Source of the DNA: Allomeiothermus silvanus DSM 9946
GTDB lineage: Bacteria; Deinococcota; Deinococci; Deinococcales; Thermaceae
Length of the DNA stretch: 64,000 bases
Direction of reading: 5' to 3'
NCBI RefSeq assembly: GCF_000092125.1
Contig: NC_014212.1
Span: 2,628,279 to 2,692,278 of the forward strand
Of this stretch, positions 34,345 through 45,554 are shown one piece after another (within the stretch, counting starts at the first letter, position 1; the number at the start of each line of letters is the position of its first letter). The position numbers and the translations under genes were made by a program. A model generated the notes under the pieces. That model searched no databases and had not been told where the DNA came from. It was given only the letters and a program-made list of their open reading frames with translations.

Positions 34345-35395
34345 AGCCCACCCCGGCTATTTCGAAAACCGCTTGGAGAAGGCGATCGTTTTCGCTGGGT
34401 GTTCCCACCGAGATGCGCACACACCCCTCGAGCCCAGGGTAGTGGTCTTGCCGCCGCACCAAGATGCCGCGCTCGAGGAGGGAACGGTAAGCTTGGGCGG
34501 CGTCGGGGGTGCGCACCAGCAAAAAGTTGGTGTGGCTCGGGTAAACCTGCCAGGTGGGGTGCTGCCTCAAAGCGCGGTATAGCCGTTCGCGCTCCGCCTG
34601 CACCTCCCGCACCCGCTCTTGGATGTAGCTGGAGTCTTCCAGGACGGTAAGCAAAATCGCAGCGGTGTGGGCGGGCAGGCCGAACGGCGGCAAGAGGTTC
34701 TGGATCACGCCCGCCACGGTGGGGCTTGCGAGCAGATACCCGGCCCGGATTCCGCCCAATCCCCAGGCTTTGGAGAAGGTGCGCAGAAGGGCTAGGTGGG
34801 GGTGCTGCTGAGCCAGGTCGCGGAAGTCGAGGCCGGAAAACTGCTGGTAGGCCTCGTCGATCACCAACAGCCAGCCGGTTTCCCCCGCTCGCTCGGTCAG
34901 GGCCCGGATTTCGGCTTCGGGGAAGAGGGTCCCGGTGGGGGCGTGGGGGTTGGGTAGGAAGAACACGCCGGGTTCGCCCGACATGGCCTCCAGAAGTTCC
35001 GCTAGCGGCAAGCGAAAGCCCGCCTGTAAGGGAATCGCCCGGTAGGGAGTACCGGCCAGCTTGGCCGAGATAGCGTAGTGCGGGAAGGTAGGTGCGGTAT
35101 CGAGGACTCGGGTGGCCGCTTGGGCCAGGCTCTGGATGAGGAGATTTGAGCCGGGGCTTACCACTACTCCCTCGGGAGCCCAGCCCGTGTGGCGGGCCAG
35201 GGCCTCGCGCACCTCCTCGGCGTGGAGGGAGGGGTAGCGGTTCCAGGGGAGGGCGGCCAGGCGCTCGAGCGCCCGCTCTTTGAGGTGCGGCGGCAGGTCG
35301 TGGGCCGATTCATTCTGGTCGAGTTTGATGGGGGCCTCGACCTTACGGTAGGGGTAGTGGGGCAGCGAAAGCAGGTGGGGCTTGAAGCCATTCAC
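34337..35395 (-). CDS. hisC: Histidinol-phosphate aminotransferase HisC
   Basis: The 352-residue fold type I PLP enzyme has KLDQNESAHDLP near residue 22, VVSPGSNLLIQSL near 76, FLPNPHAPTGTL near 145, a DEAYQQFSG segment near 177, and the PLP lysine in FSKAWGLGGIRAGYLL near 205. It converts imidazole acetol-phosphate to histidinol phosphate. It heads the hisC-hisB unit. Confidence 0.94.
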   Translation of the reverse strand: MNGFKPHLLSLPHYPYRKVEAPIKLDQNESAHDLPPHLKERALERLAALPWNRYPSLHAEEVREALARHTGWAPEGVVVSPGSNLLIQSLAQAATRVLDTAPTFPHYAISAKLAGTPYRAIPLQAGFRLPLAELLEAMSGEPGVFFLPNPHAPTGTLFPEAEIRALTERAGETGWLLVIDEAYQQFSGLDFRDLAQQHPHLALLRTFSKAWGLGGIRAGYLLASPTVAGVIQNLLPPFGLPAHTAAILLTVLEDSSYIQERVREVQAERERLYRALRQHPTWQVYPSHTNFLLVRTPDAAQAYRSLLERGILVRRQDHYPGLEGCVRISVGTPSENDRLLQAVFEIAGVGYA

Positions 35396-35420
35396 GCTGT
35401 CAGTCTACCGCGGTGGTCGG

Positions 35421-36632
35421 CTAGCTGCAGCCGCTATCCGAGCAAGAAAGCTCGGTGGTGGCCTCGCGGGTGATGGGCGCGGTTCCCACCGATAAGCCCT
35501 TACCGAGCACGCTGAACCCAGCGGAAACGCTCGCGCTGGCCCCGGCCCCCGCCGCTAGCTTCGCCAAGGGGCTCGAGCCAGTGGGGTTCAGGGTGAGGTT
35601 CATCTGCGGCCCGGCCTCGAGGGTCGGCCCGGCCAGCCCGTAGAACTTCACATCCATGACCATCTTGGCGTATACCTTGCCGGTGGCCTTAGCCGGAACC
35701 GTATAGCTAAAGGTGGGGTTGAGGGCAAAGGTGGGGGCTTTCCAGATGGGAATCCACTTCTGCGCGGCGTCTCGGTCGTACTTAATCCCGGCGTCAAAGT
35801 CTAGCGTGGGGGCAATCCCCGCTTCCACGGTGACGTTGTTTTCCGCTCCACCGCTGGCCCCCACTACCAGCTTGGGGGTGACGACGACCACCACCGGTAC
35901 TGCGCCCACCAGGAAGGCCCGCCGAATCGGGGCGGCCTGGGCGATGGGCTGCTCCTTCCCCCAGCTCGGGATGGCCTTGGTGACGGTGATCTTGGCCTTG
36001 ATCTCAGACTTGAATTGCCCGTCTAGACCCGCCTCGAAGACATCTACGCTGCCGTTGTTGAACGCTAAACGAAAACGCGGGTTGAGGGTCTGCTCGACCG
36101 AGCCGTTGAGCACTACCGTCACCCCGGCAACCGGGGTGAGGGTAACATTTTTGATGGTGATCTTGCCGGTGACCTGCTGGAGTTCGACCCCCGGCAGGGC
36201 CTGCTCGAGGCTCTGGAGTTCCAACTGCCCGAAATTGATGCTGGCGTCACCGGAATCTATGGCGTCCTCGAGCGCAGCGTCTTGCGTATTCAGCCAGACG
36301 GTGCGAATCCCCTGCGGCGAGACCTTATCCGAAGCCGTAGCGGCCTGAACCCCGGTTACCTGGCGCACTAACCCATCGTTGCAGTTACTCGCGATAAACT
36401 GTCCAGCCTTGAAGGGATTGTTGGGGTCTTCGGCCACTTGGATACGGCTCGGCTCGACCCCGCTGATGCTGTCCGCATCAATCCGACGGAAGTTGGCGGC
36501 GGGTGAAAGACTCCCGGTCACCCCTGTCTGGTAGGCCACCGCCTGGCACCCCTCGGGCGCGGTCTGCTGCATCTGGCAACCGAGCAAACTCAGCCCCACC
36601 AGCCCGGATATCCCTATCTGGGCAAACCTCAC
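35421..36632 (-). CDS. Putative lipoprotein of unknown function
   Basis: The 403-residue protein has a lipoprotein signal, with GLVGLSLLGC making Cys19 the likely lipid attachment site. The body is rich in beta-forming segments such as GKITIKNVTLTPVAGVTVVL and AGVTVVLNGSVEQTLNPRFR, and it ends with a CSDSGC cluster. I know no matching family. It overlaps the DUF4384 gene upstream by four bases, so both are translated from one mRNA and probably work together at the envelope. A barrel-like or adhesin-like role is possible. Confidence 0.65.
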   Translation of the reverse strand: MRFAQIGISGLVGLSLLGCQMQQTAPEGCQAVAYQTGVTGSLSPAANFRRIDADSISGVEPSRIQVAEDPNNPFKAGQFIASNCNDGLVRQVTGVQAATASDKVSPQGIRTVWLNTQDAALEDAIDSGDASINFGQLELQSLEQALPGVELQQVTGKITIKNVTLTPVAGVTVVLNGSVEQTLNPRFRLAFNNGSVDVFEAGLDGQFKSEIKAKITVTKAIPSWGKEQPIAQAAPIRRAFLVGAVPVVVVVTPKLVVGASGGAENNVTVEAGIAPTLDFDAGIKYDRDAAQKWIPIWKAPTFALNPTFSYTVPAKATGKVYAKMVMDVKFYGLAGPTLEAGPQMNLTLNPTGSSPLAKLAAGAGASASVSAGFSVLGKGLSVGTAPITREATTELSCSDSGCS

Positions 36633-37120
36633 GGGTTCACCACCCGCAGCGTGGTCTCCACCACATCCCGCACCTTAGCCCCGGAAGCCTCGAGGTAGGA
36701 CCGGGTGGTGCGCTCGAGCTCGCCGCCGTTCATGCGGCCCCGAAAGCGCACCGCAGGGGCCGGGGTATCGGTAAAAATGAGCCGCACCCGCTGGAGGCCC
36801 AGCGGGGGGCTGGCCTCGAGGCGGAAGTCAGCGCCGGGAGGGGGGAAGGTATGGCTACCCGCCGGGTATTGCACCCCGCGCCGCCCGATCTCGTAGACGG
36901 TGAGGTCGGGGTCAATGGCGATCAGGGTGACGTAGCCAGGCTGGGTCAGGGTGAAGCTAAAGCTTATCGCCTCGTCGAGCTTATAGGTGCCGCCGATTCC
37001 GCGGTCGGGGCGGAAGTCGGTGACTACCGGGGTGGTGCCCAGGAGCGGACTGACCCTGGGCAGACATCCGGTCAGGGCCGTCACAAAGGCCAGCGATAGG
37101 AGAATCCGGTAAAGCTTCAT
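36629..37120 (-). CDS. DUF4384 lipoprotein
   Basis: The ATG at 37120 gives a 163-residue protein with a lipoprotein signal (YRILLSLAFVTALTGC). The mature part matches the DUF4384 pattern: YKLDEAISFSFTLTQPGYVT then LIAIDPDLTVYEIGRRGVQYPAG, a beta sandwich found in many envelope proteins (shown here in two parts around residues 45-95). It is followed with a four-base overlap by the larger lipoprotein gene. The role is unknown; such domains often accompany S-layer or secretion components. Confidence 0.72.
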   Translation of the reverse strand: MKLYRILLSLAFVTALTGCLPRVSPLLGTTPVVTDFRPDRGIGGTYKLDEAISFSFTLTQPGYVTLIAIDPDLTVYEIGRRGVQYPAGSHTFPPPGADFRLEASPPLGLQRVRLIFTDTPAPAVRFRGRMNGGELERTTRSYLEASGAKVRDVVETTLRVVNP

Positions 37121-37191
37121 ATCGCCCAAGTCTATCCCGCTACAGGGGATAGCGTGGGCACGAGGGGTGTTTAGGTAGCCTTAATGCTCTA

Positions 37192-38277
37192 TCAGGGGCC
37201 CAGTACAGCCCGGTTGTAGGCCGCCTGGGGGCCGGATGGAACGTAGCCGAAGGCCCTATAGAGCCGGTACCCCTGGAGATACTGCTTGCGGGCAGCTTCC
37301 TTTTTGCCCTCTTTGGCGTAGACGTGCCCCAGCACGTAGACCGGAAGGGGGTTATATGGATCGTAGTGAATGGCCTGCTCGAGGAAGCGGGCCGAGGCCG
37401 CTAAGCCCGTGGGGTTGGAGGGGCCCATAAACCCACCGGGAGCCCGCTCACCTCGGTAGTAATAGAACTGCGAGCGCAAAAAGAGGGCACTGAGCGGACG
37501 AAGTTGGTCTGGGTTCACCCGCTGGCTGCCCTCACGCAACCGGTAAGCGGTGATGAAGTCCTGGGAATAGACTGGCTCGACGAAGCGGTAACTTCGACCC
37601 GCGGGGTCGTAGACGAACAGGCCCTGGTGGCGGATAAAAGGCTCGGGGTCGGAGGCATCCACCAGCACATCGCGCCCACCCGGCAAGCGCAGCACGGTGA
37701 CCGCATGGCCGTTGTTGCTCACCTGGCCTTGGGGATTCTTCCAAACCATCACTACCCCTGCATCCAAGCCCATCTTTTGCAGCATCCCGGCGATCAGCAC
37801 CGATTGCAGCAAGCACTGACGCTCTCCCCGCTCCACGGTATACACAAACTCAAAGCCCCGCTCGAGGCTGAACTTAGGAATCAGGGTCTTGACCAGCTTG
37901 TGCAACCACCGGGCGGTTTCTAGCTCGAGCCGGGTCTTGGCCTCGCCCCGGGCTGCGGCCAGTTCCTTCCTACGGGCCTCCATGGCCGTGATAAGGGCTG
38001 CATGCCCCTCCAGCCAGACGTTGGGATGCCTTACATAGGCCCCTTCCCACCAAGCGTAGAACGGCTCCACGCGAAGAGGAACCTCCCGATAAGAATCCGC
38101 CACGAACGCGCTAAAGACCGGCGAGCGGTATGGATAGCGCTCAGCAGCCTTGGTTTGAACAACCACTAACGGCTGAGTAGGCTCAGATAAAGGAGGGTGC
38201 ACGCGGGCCGACCAGACCCCCGCCCCCAACCCCACCAGCAGCACCGCCCCACCGACCATTCGCCAAGCACCCCGCAT
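37192..38277 (-). CDS. Exported transglutaminase-like protein with C-terminal TPR
   Basis: The 361-residue product has an N-terminal signal or anchor (VGGAVLLVGLGAGVWSA). A Cys-His-Asp set fits a transglutaminase-like cysteine protease core: Cys155 in RGERQCLLQSVLIAGML, His191 in NNGHAVTVLRL and Asp207 in DVLVDASDPEPF. Residues about 295-345 resemble a TPR repeat (YVLGHVYAKEGKKEAARKQY). Such proteins act as envelope peptidases or amidases. It follows the two lipoprotein genes' strand but is separated by a 71-base gap from the DUF4384 gene. Confidence 0.7.
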   Translation of the reverse strand: MRGAWRMVGGAVLLVGLGAGVWSARVHPPLSEPTQPLVVVQTKAAERYPYRSPVFSAFVADSYREVPLRVEPFYAWWEGAYVRHPNVWLEGHAALITAMEARRKELAAARGEAKTRLELETARWLHKLVKTLIPKFSLERGFEFVYTVERGERQCLLQSVLIAGMLQKMGLDAGVVMVWKNPQGQVSNNGHAVTVLRLPGGRDVLVDASDPEPFIRHQGLFVYDPAGRSYRFVEPVYSQDFITAYRLREGSQRVNPDQLRPLSALFLRSQFYYYRGERAPGGFMGPSNPTGLAASARFLEQAIHYDPYNPLPVYVLGHVYAKEGKKEAARKQYLQGYRLYRAFGYVPSGPQAAYNRAVLGP

Positions 38278-38317
38278 GGGCTAAGTATAGCGTTGCCCGG
38301 TGATGCGCAGGTGAAGG

Positions 38318-40771
<2,454 letters not shown>

Positions 40772-40809
40772 TTGCAGTTCTCCTCCAGCCGGAACCTCGG
40801 CCAGTGTAA

Positions 40810-40838
40810 GCGTTAAGACTTCAGTCTCCTCGTGTCAA
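40810..40838 (-). promoter_or_regulatory. Probable lon promoter
   Basis: On the minus strand a consensus -35 box TTGACA (40833-40838), a 17-base spacer and TAACGC (40810-40815) precede the lon start at 40771. An AGACT-TC-AGTCT inverted repeat lies within the spacer (about 40816-40827) and could be a heat-shock or stress operator. The ribosome binding site GGAGGAGAA lies just before the ATG. Confidence 0.5.
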
Positions 40839-41046
40839 GTTTACTAACATTACCTACTACAATCCCAGCCGCCCTCACACTTTCCAAGACCGGGGATCTC
40901 CTATTGTAGCCCCTTACAGTGAGGCCTTTGGGGAGCATTGGAGAGGGTATTTCGGCCCATGCTTGCAGATGTTCAAGAGCAGGCCAAGAAACACCCTGGG
41001 GCCTCTAAAGCCTACAAAACCCCCTTCGCTGCGGTATCGTGTAAGC

Positions 41047-41976
41047 GTGCGTAGATTCGGGGTCTGGTTGCTGATGCTGTTGGCCTTGCTGGGACCGGCG
41101 CTTCTGGTCGTCGGGTTCGCCCAGCGCTCGGGCGGCGGAGCGGGTGGACGCGGGGGTTTCCGCACCCCCTCAGTGCCGCGCGTGAACCCCTCCCCGGCCC
41201 CTTCCTTCCCGCTGCCCACCCCCAGCCGCCCCTATAGCACCCCGCCGGTATACCCGGTCTACCCGGCCCCACCGGTTTACGTGACCCCAGGTATAGGGAG
41301 CGGGGGCATTGGCATGGCCTCAATCATCACTATCCTGGTACTGGGCCTAATCGCCTATTCGGTGATGCGGGGCCTGAGCAGCGCGGCCAGGGGTGGTGGG
41401 GGTTTGCTGGGAGCAGGGGCGCCGGAGGCCGAGGTGGCCCGGCTGCGGCTGGCCCTCCTCTACTCTCCCGAGCTTCAGCGGGCTTTGCGCCGTCTAGCCG
41501 AAGAGGCCGATACCGAGACCCCCCAAGGGCTGGCCGACTTGGTGGACAATGCCGCAGCCCTCCTCTTACGCGAGCAGAGCAGCTGGAAGTTCGGCAGCTA
41601 CGAGAACTGGCGCGGCAGCCTCGAGCAGGCCGAGGGTCAGTTCGACCGCTGGATGACCGAGGACCGCAGCAGCTATGTCGAGACCTACCGCAAGTTTGAG
41701 GGCAAGGTGGAGACCCATGAAGCCGAGTACACCCCCCGCCTCGAGCCCGACAAGCGTTACCTGCTGGTCTCCTTACTCCTGGCCCACCGCGGTCCGCTAC
41801 CCGAAGTGCCCAAGCCACTCCGCGCCGCCGGGGCCCGACAGGCCTTGCTCGCACTCTCCTCCTCCACCCCCCTCACCACGCTTGCGGCTTATCTCTCCTG
41901 GACGCCGGAGGTTGAAGGCGAAGCCCTCAACGAGCAAGATCTGCTCACCGGCTGGCCGGGGCTCGAGCTGTTGTGA
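41047..41976 (+). CDS. DUF1517 family membrane protein
   Basis: I chose the GTG at 41047, since TATCGT (41035-41040) lies six bases before it and the longer frame to 40963 has no hydrophobic start. The 309-residue product has an N-terminal signal or anchor (VWLLMLLALLGPALLVVGF), a Pro/Tyr-rich linker (PSRPYSTPPVYPVYPAPP), a second span (SIITILVLGLIAYSVM) and a cytosolic or lumenal domain from EVARLRLALLYSPELQRALR onward. This layout matches DUF1517, known mainly from cyanobacteria and plastids. Its function here is unknown. Confidence 0.72.
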   Translation: MRRFGVWLLMLLALLGPALLVVGFAQRSGGGAGGRGGFRTPSVPRVNPSPAPSFPLPTPSRPYSTPPVYPVYPAPPVYVTPGIGSGGIGMASIITILVLGLIAYSVMRGLSSAARGGGGLLGAGAPEAEVARLRLALLYSPELQRALRRLAEEADTETPQGLADLVDNAAALLLREQSSWKFGSYENWRGSLEQAEGQFDRWMTEDRSSYVETYRKFEGKVETHEAEYTPRLEPDKRYLLVSLLLAHRGPLPEVPKPLRAAGARQALLALSSSTPLTTLAAYLSWTPEVEGEALNEQDLLTGWPGLELL

Positions 41977-41992
41977 GGGTCCCTCGCCTTAC

Positions 41993-42532
41993 TCAGCGAA
42001 CGTCTACCTCGAGCCGATACCGCTGCACCCGGTAGGTGGCCCCACCGGGCAACCCCCGGGCGTAGGGTTCTCCTTGGGGGACGAACCCGGCCTTCTCAAG
42101 CACCCGTGCCGAGGCCTGGTTCTCCAGAACCGTGTTGGCTTCCAGATAGAGCAGGGAAGTTCGCTCCCGGACATACTCGAGCACCGCCTTCACGGCCTCC
42201 TGCATAAGCCCTTGACCCCAATGCGCCGGGAGCAGGTCGTAGCTGAGTTCGGCCCCGTGCTGGCGGGCATCGAGGTACTCGTAGCCGATGGTGCCGATGA
42301 GGTCGTGCGATCCCCGCACTTCGATCCCCCAGCGCAACCCCAGCCTTTCAGGATATAGGCTGTGCATCCAAGCCGCAAAGCTGAGCGCTGCCTCAAAACC
42401 CACCAAGCGCTCGAGGTTGTGGTAGCGCACCACCTGGGGGTCGGTGTAAATACGGTAGAGGGCCCAAGCATCCTCCTCGCGGATCTCCCGCAAGAAGAGC
42501 CGGGGGGACTCCAGGCGGGGGAAGACTTCCAC
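41993..42532 (-). CDS. GNAT acetyltransferase, RimJ/RimL-like
   Basis: The 179-residue protein starts RLESPRLFLREIREEDAWAL, typical of RimJ/RimL-type GNATs, with an acetyl-CoA loop in PAHWGQGLMQEAVKAVLEYV near residues 102-121 and the NQASARVLEKAGFV motif near 137-150. The motif is WGQG rather than the fuller RGxG. It ends in a family that acetylates ribosomal protein N-termini, antibiotics or small molecules; the substrate is unknown. It lies six bases downstream of the PPK2 gene. Confidence 0.85.
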   Translation of the reverse strand: MEVFPRLESPRLFLREIREEDAWALYRIYTDPQVVRYHNLERLVGFEAALSFAAWMHSLYPERLGLRWGIEVRGSHDLIGTIGYEYLDARQHGAELSYDLLPAHWGQGLMQEAVKAVLEYVRERTSLLYLEANTVLENQASARVLEKAGFVPQGEPYARGLPGGATYRVQRYRLEVDVR

Positions 42533-42538
42533 GACTGC

Positions 42539-43345
42539 TCACATCTTCTCGAGTTCGCTCTTAAGCCTAGGAATATTCAGCTTGGGCCGAGGATACTTCA
42601 TCCTTAAGCCCTCTAATGCCTCGACCAGAAGCCGGGAGACTTGCAGGTTGCGGTACCACTTGCGGTCAGCGGGAATCACGTGCCAGGGGGCGTATTGGGT
42701 GTGAGTCTTGTCCAGTACGTCCTGGTAGGCTTCCATGTAGTCTTCCCAGTAACCCCGCTCCACCAGGTCTTGGGGGTCGAACTTCCAGTGCTTGTCAGCC
42801 TCCACGAGCCGCTCAAGGAGGCGCTTTTTCTGTTCTTCCTTGCTGATGTGCAAAAAAAATTTGAGCACGGTAGTTCCCTCGTCCACCAGCATCTTCTCGA
42901 AGGCATTGATGTGGTCGTAGCGCCGCGACCAAATTGCGGGGGGAACCAGGTTATGCACCCGCGCTACCAGCACGTCCTCGTAGTGGCTGCGGTTGAAGAT
43001 CACCAGCTCGCCATTGGCCGGGACGTGTTGGTGCACCCGCCACAGGTAATCGCGCTCCAGCTCAGGCGGGGTAGGAGCTTTGAACGCTACCACCCGTACC
43101 CCCAACGGGTCGACGTTTTTGAACACGTGGCGGATGGTGCCGTCCTTGCCAGAGGTATCCATCCCCTGCAAGATCACCAACACCCGGTGCTGGTGTTCGG
43201 CGTAAAGCTGCTCTTGAAGTTCGTCCAGGCGGGCGGTGAGCTTCTCGAGGAGGGCCAGGGCCTTTTCCTTATCCCCATTGAAGCCGGGGGTGCTGCGGGG
43301 GTCGATATCCTGGAGATTTAGGGTTGCTCCTATCGTCTTCGCCAT
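42539..43345 (-). CDS. ppk2: Polyphosphate kinase 2 (PPK2 family, class III type)
   Basis: The ATG at 43345 (MAKTIGATLNLQDI) gives 268 residues. It has the Walker A segment LQGMDTSGKDGTIRHVF near residue 60-76, the NRSHYEDVLVARVHNLVPP lid segment near 118-136, and the WHVIPADRKWYRNLQVSRLL C-terminal motif. From what I remember of the Meiothermus ruber class III PPK2, length and motifs agree closely. That enzyme uses polyphosphate to phosphorylate AMP and ADP to ATP. Here it lies between the GAF/HD-GYP gene and an acetyltransferase gene, all on the minus strand. Confidence 0.93.
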   Translation of the reverse strand: MAKTIGATLNLQDIDPRSTPGFNGDKEKALALLEKLTARLDELQEQLYAEHQHRVLVILQGMDTSGKDGTIRHVFKNVDPLGVRVVAFKAPTPPELERDYLWRVHQHVPANGELVIFNRSHYEDVLVARVHNLVPPAIWSRRYDHINAFEKMLVDEGTTVLKFFLHISKEEQKKRLLERLVEADKHWKFDPQDLVERGYWEDYMEAYQDVLDKTHTQYAPWHVIPADRKWYRNLQVSRLLVEALEGLRMKYPRPKLNIPRLKSELEKM

Positions 43346-43371
43346 AGAGTATTGCCTCACTATCGACCAGA

Positions 43372-45327
43372 TTAGAGCTTCAAAAATACCTCGGCCAGTT
43401 CCGGGTCAAATTGCCGAGCGGCCTGGTTACGGATCTCGGCTCGGGCCTTGCGACGGCTCCAGGCCACCTTGTACGGGCGTGGGCTCATCAGCGCATCGTA
43501 GACGTCTACCAAGGCGAAGATACGGGCTAGCAGCGGAATTGCCTCCCCGGCCAGGCCGTCAGGGTAGCCCCCTCCATCCCAGCGCTCGTGGTGGTAGCGC
43601 ACTACCTGGAGGGTTCCGGCGGGCAACTCAGGCAACCCAGAGAGTATCTCATGGCCGATCAACGGGTGGCGGCGGATGATGTCCCATTCGGCTTCACTTA
43701 GCGAGCCGGGCTTAAGCAACACCGCATCGGGGATAGCAACCTTGCCGATATCGTGCACATAAGCCCCCCAGCGCAGAGCTTCCAGATCCTCCTCAGCAAG
43801 CCCCAAGGCCAGGCCGAACCGCCCGCTGAGGGCTACCACCCGATCGGTGTGCCCCTTGGTCTCGTAATCGCGGTACTCGAGCACTAATCCCAGCGCACGA
43901 AAAGCCGAGTCGCGGGTGCGCTGAATCTGCTTGAGGTGCTTCAGCCGCTCCAAGGCCCACTCCACGCGTCTGACCAAAAAAGCCACCAGGGCCTGGGTCT
44001 CGGGGGTCAGCTCGACCCGCCGCCGTAGGCTGCCCAGCGCTATGGCCGCACTCTGCCCCACAGGAGCCGCCAGGGCGCTCAGCAAGCCGCTACGAGCAAA
44101 CTCCTCGAGCGCGTAGTGGCTCGAGGAGTAGTCAGGAACGAATAAAAGCTGCCCTTGGGCCAGCGAGGCCCCGACCAGGCCCTCACCTACTTTCTGCTGC
44201 CGCCCCTGATAGAGCCGCTCGAAGGCCTCGGGGTACTCGCCCACCAAAAACTGTTTGCGTACCCGGTTGTGGACGCTCAAGAAGTAGCCGCCCAGCTCGA
44301 AGCCGGTGAAGCCCAAAGCCACCTCGAGCCCTTTCCGGGCGATGGCCTCAGGGTCGGTGAGGCTTTCTAGCAAGGCCGATAGCTCGGCTAGGCTGCGCAA
44401 GGTGGCGGCCCGCTCCTGGGCCTCGGCCAAAGCCCCTTCGCGCTCCAACGCTACCCCCAGGGCCTCGGCCAGAGCGCGGGTGAAAACCTGTTCCTCGGGG
44501 CTAAAGGTCTCCTCGTGGTCCTTGAGGCTCAGGTAGAGGGTAGGGGGATGCGCGTGCTCTGGCAGCGGGATCAGAAAATCCCCACCTCCCTCAGGCGGGT
44601 TCCCCTCGCGCCCGCGCTGGCTCACCACCTCGAAGCCTTCCGGGCTCTCCCGCAGGATCCAGCCACTCTGGGCCCGGGTGTGCTCGAGCAAGGCCGAGAG
44701 GGCCGCGTCGTACAAAGCCTGGGTCCCATGCACCTGGCGCAATACCCCCTGTCCGTCGGCCACCGCTTCTAGAAGGGCCTGACGCCGCCTGGCAGCACTT
44801 TGCTGCCGCCAGGAAGCTACCAACAAGCATATCTGTGCTGCCAGGTCTTGGCAGAGGATCTCGAGCCCCAAGGGGAACCCCTCAGCTGCGAAAGTATCGA
44901 GGTTGAGAAAACCCCAGACCTCGCCTTCGAAGGCCAAAGGCACGATTAGGCTCTCCTGGATCTTTGCCCAGGAGCTGTACTGCATATAACGGACACCGCC
45001 CTCGAAAGTCGCGGCCGACCCCGGCCCATCACGGCGGCGCATCTCGCCATTTTGCCAACCCTCGAGGCCTCCCCCGTACCAGCGCAGGCTATCGGCCATG
45101 CTCTCCCAGGTTCCCAAAAGGGCGTTATCATAGCCCACCTGGGCCACCAGCGAGTATCCCTCTCCCTCGCGCAGCAAAAGGCTAGCTCCCTGCACTCCAG
45201 GTATGGCCTCCAGGAGTTGGGGCAATACCTCCGGCCAACCCGGAGGGGAATTCTCGAACCAGCGGGTAGCCAGATGATAAAACCTCTCTCCTATCCGGCC
45301 TCGCAGCGCTTCCCAAGAAGCATTCAA
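43372..45327 (-). CDS. GAF-domain HD-GYP phosphodiesterase
   Basis: The 651-residue soluble protein has about three GAF-like sensor regions (residues 15-180, 190-300 and 310-450) and a C-terminal HD-GYP domain with HDIGKVAIPDAVLLKPG near residue 520, RHPLIGHEIL, and HHERWDGGGYPDGL near 580-593. HD-GYP enzymes hydrolyse cyclic di-GMP. The catalytic HD pair and the GYP motif are intact. Its neighbours do not include a diguanylate cyclase. GAF ligands may be nucleotides, gases or metals. Confidence 0.92.
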   Translation of the reverse strand: MNASWEALRGRIGERFYHLATRWFENSPPGWPEVLPQLLEAIPGVQGASLLLREGEGYSLVAQVGYDNALLGTWESMADSLRWYGGGLEGWQNGEMRRRDGPGSAATFEGGVRYMQYSSWAKIQESLIVPLAFEGEVWGFLNLDTFAAEGFPLGLEILCQDLAAQICLLVASWRQQSAARRRQALLEAVADGQGVLRQVHGTQALYDAALSALLEHTRAQSGWILRESPEGFEVVSQRGREGNPPEGGGDFLIPLPEHAHPPTLYLSLKDHEETFSPEEQVFTRALAEALGVALEREGALAEAQERAATLRSLAELSALLESLTDPEAIARKGLEVALGFTGFELGGYFLSVHNRVRKQFLVGEYPEAFERLYQGRQQKVGEGLVGASLAQGQLLFVPDYSSSHYALEEFARSGLLSALAAPVGQSAAIALGSLRRRVELTPETQALVAFLVRRVEWALERLKHLKQIQRTRDSAFRALGLVLEYRDYETKGHTDRVVALSGRFGLALGLAEEDLEALRWGAYVHDIGKVAIPDAVLLKPGSLSEAEWDIIRRHPLIGHEILSGLPELPAGTLQVVRYHHERWDGGGYPDGLAGEAIPLLARIFALVDVYDALMSPRPYKVAWSRRKARAEIRNQAARQFDPELAEVFLKL

Positions 45328-45346
45328 AGAAATATCTCCAATTCGG

Positions 45347-45352
45347 ATTATA
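45347..45352 (-). promoter_or_regulatory. -10 box of the GAF/HD-GYP gene
   Basis: The minus strand reads TATAAT at 45352-45347, 19 bases before the ATG at 45327. A TTGACT (45374-45379) stands 21 bases upstream, further than usual for a -35 box. The rest of the 227-base gap up to 45554 shows only a weak GTGGC/GCCAC hairpin near 45485-45501 that might end the sulfur operon. Confidence 0.45.
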
Positions 45353-45554
45353 AGCGCTCTCGCGGGCAGGATGAGTCAAGTGCCCCACCGGAGGAGTTCT
45401 ACTCACCAAAATCAGCCACATCCTCTGGCCGTCCTCCCACGGTATAAGGCGACTCAGGGAAAAAAGGTCCTAAAGGGGGACAGTGTGGCCTCGTGAGCCA
45501 CCTTCCCTCCTTTCCGCGGGTTGGATTTTACCTTGCAACAAGCTGCGCTGGCGC

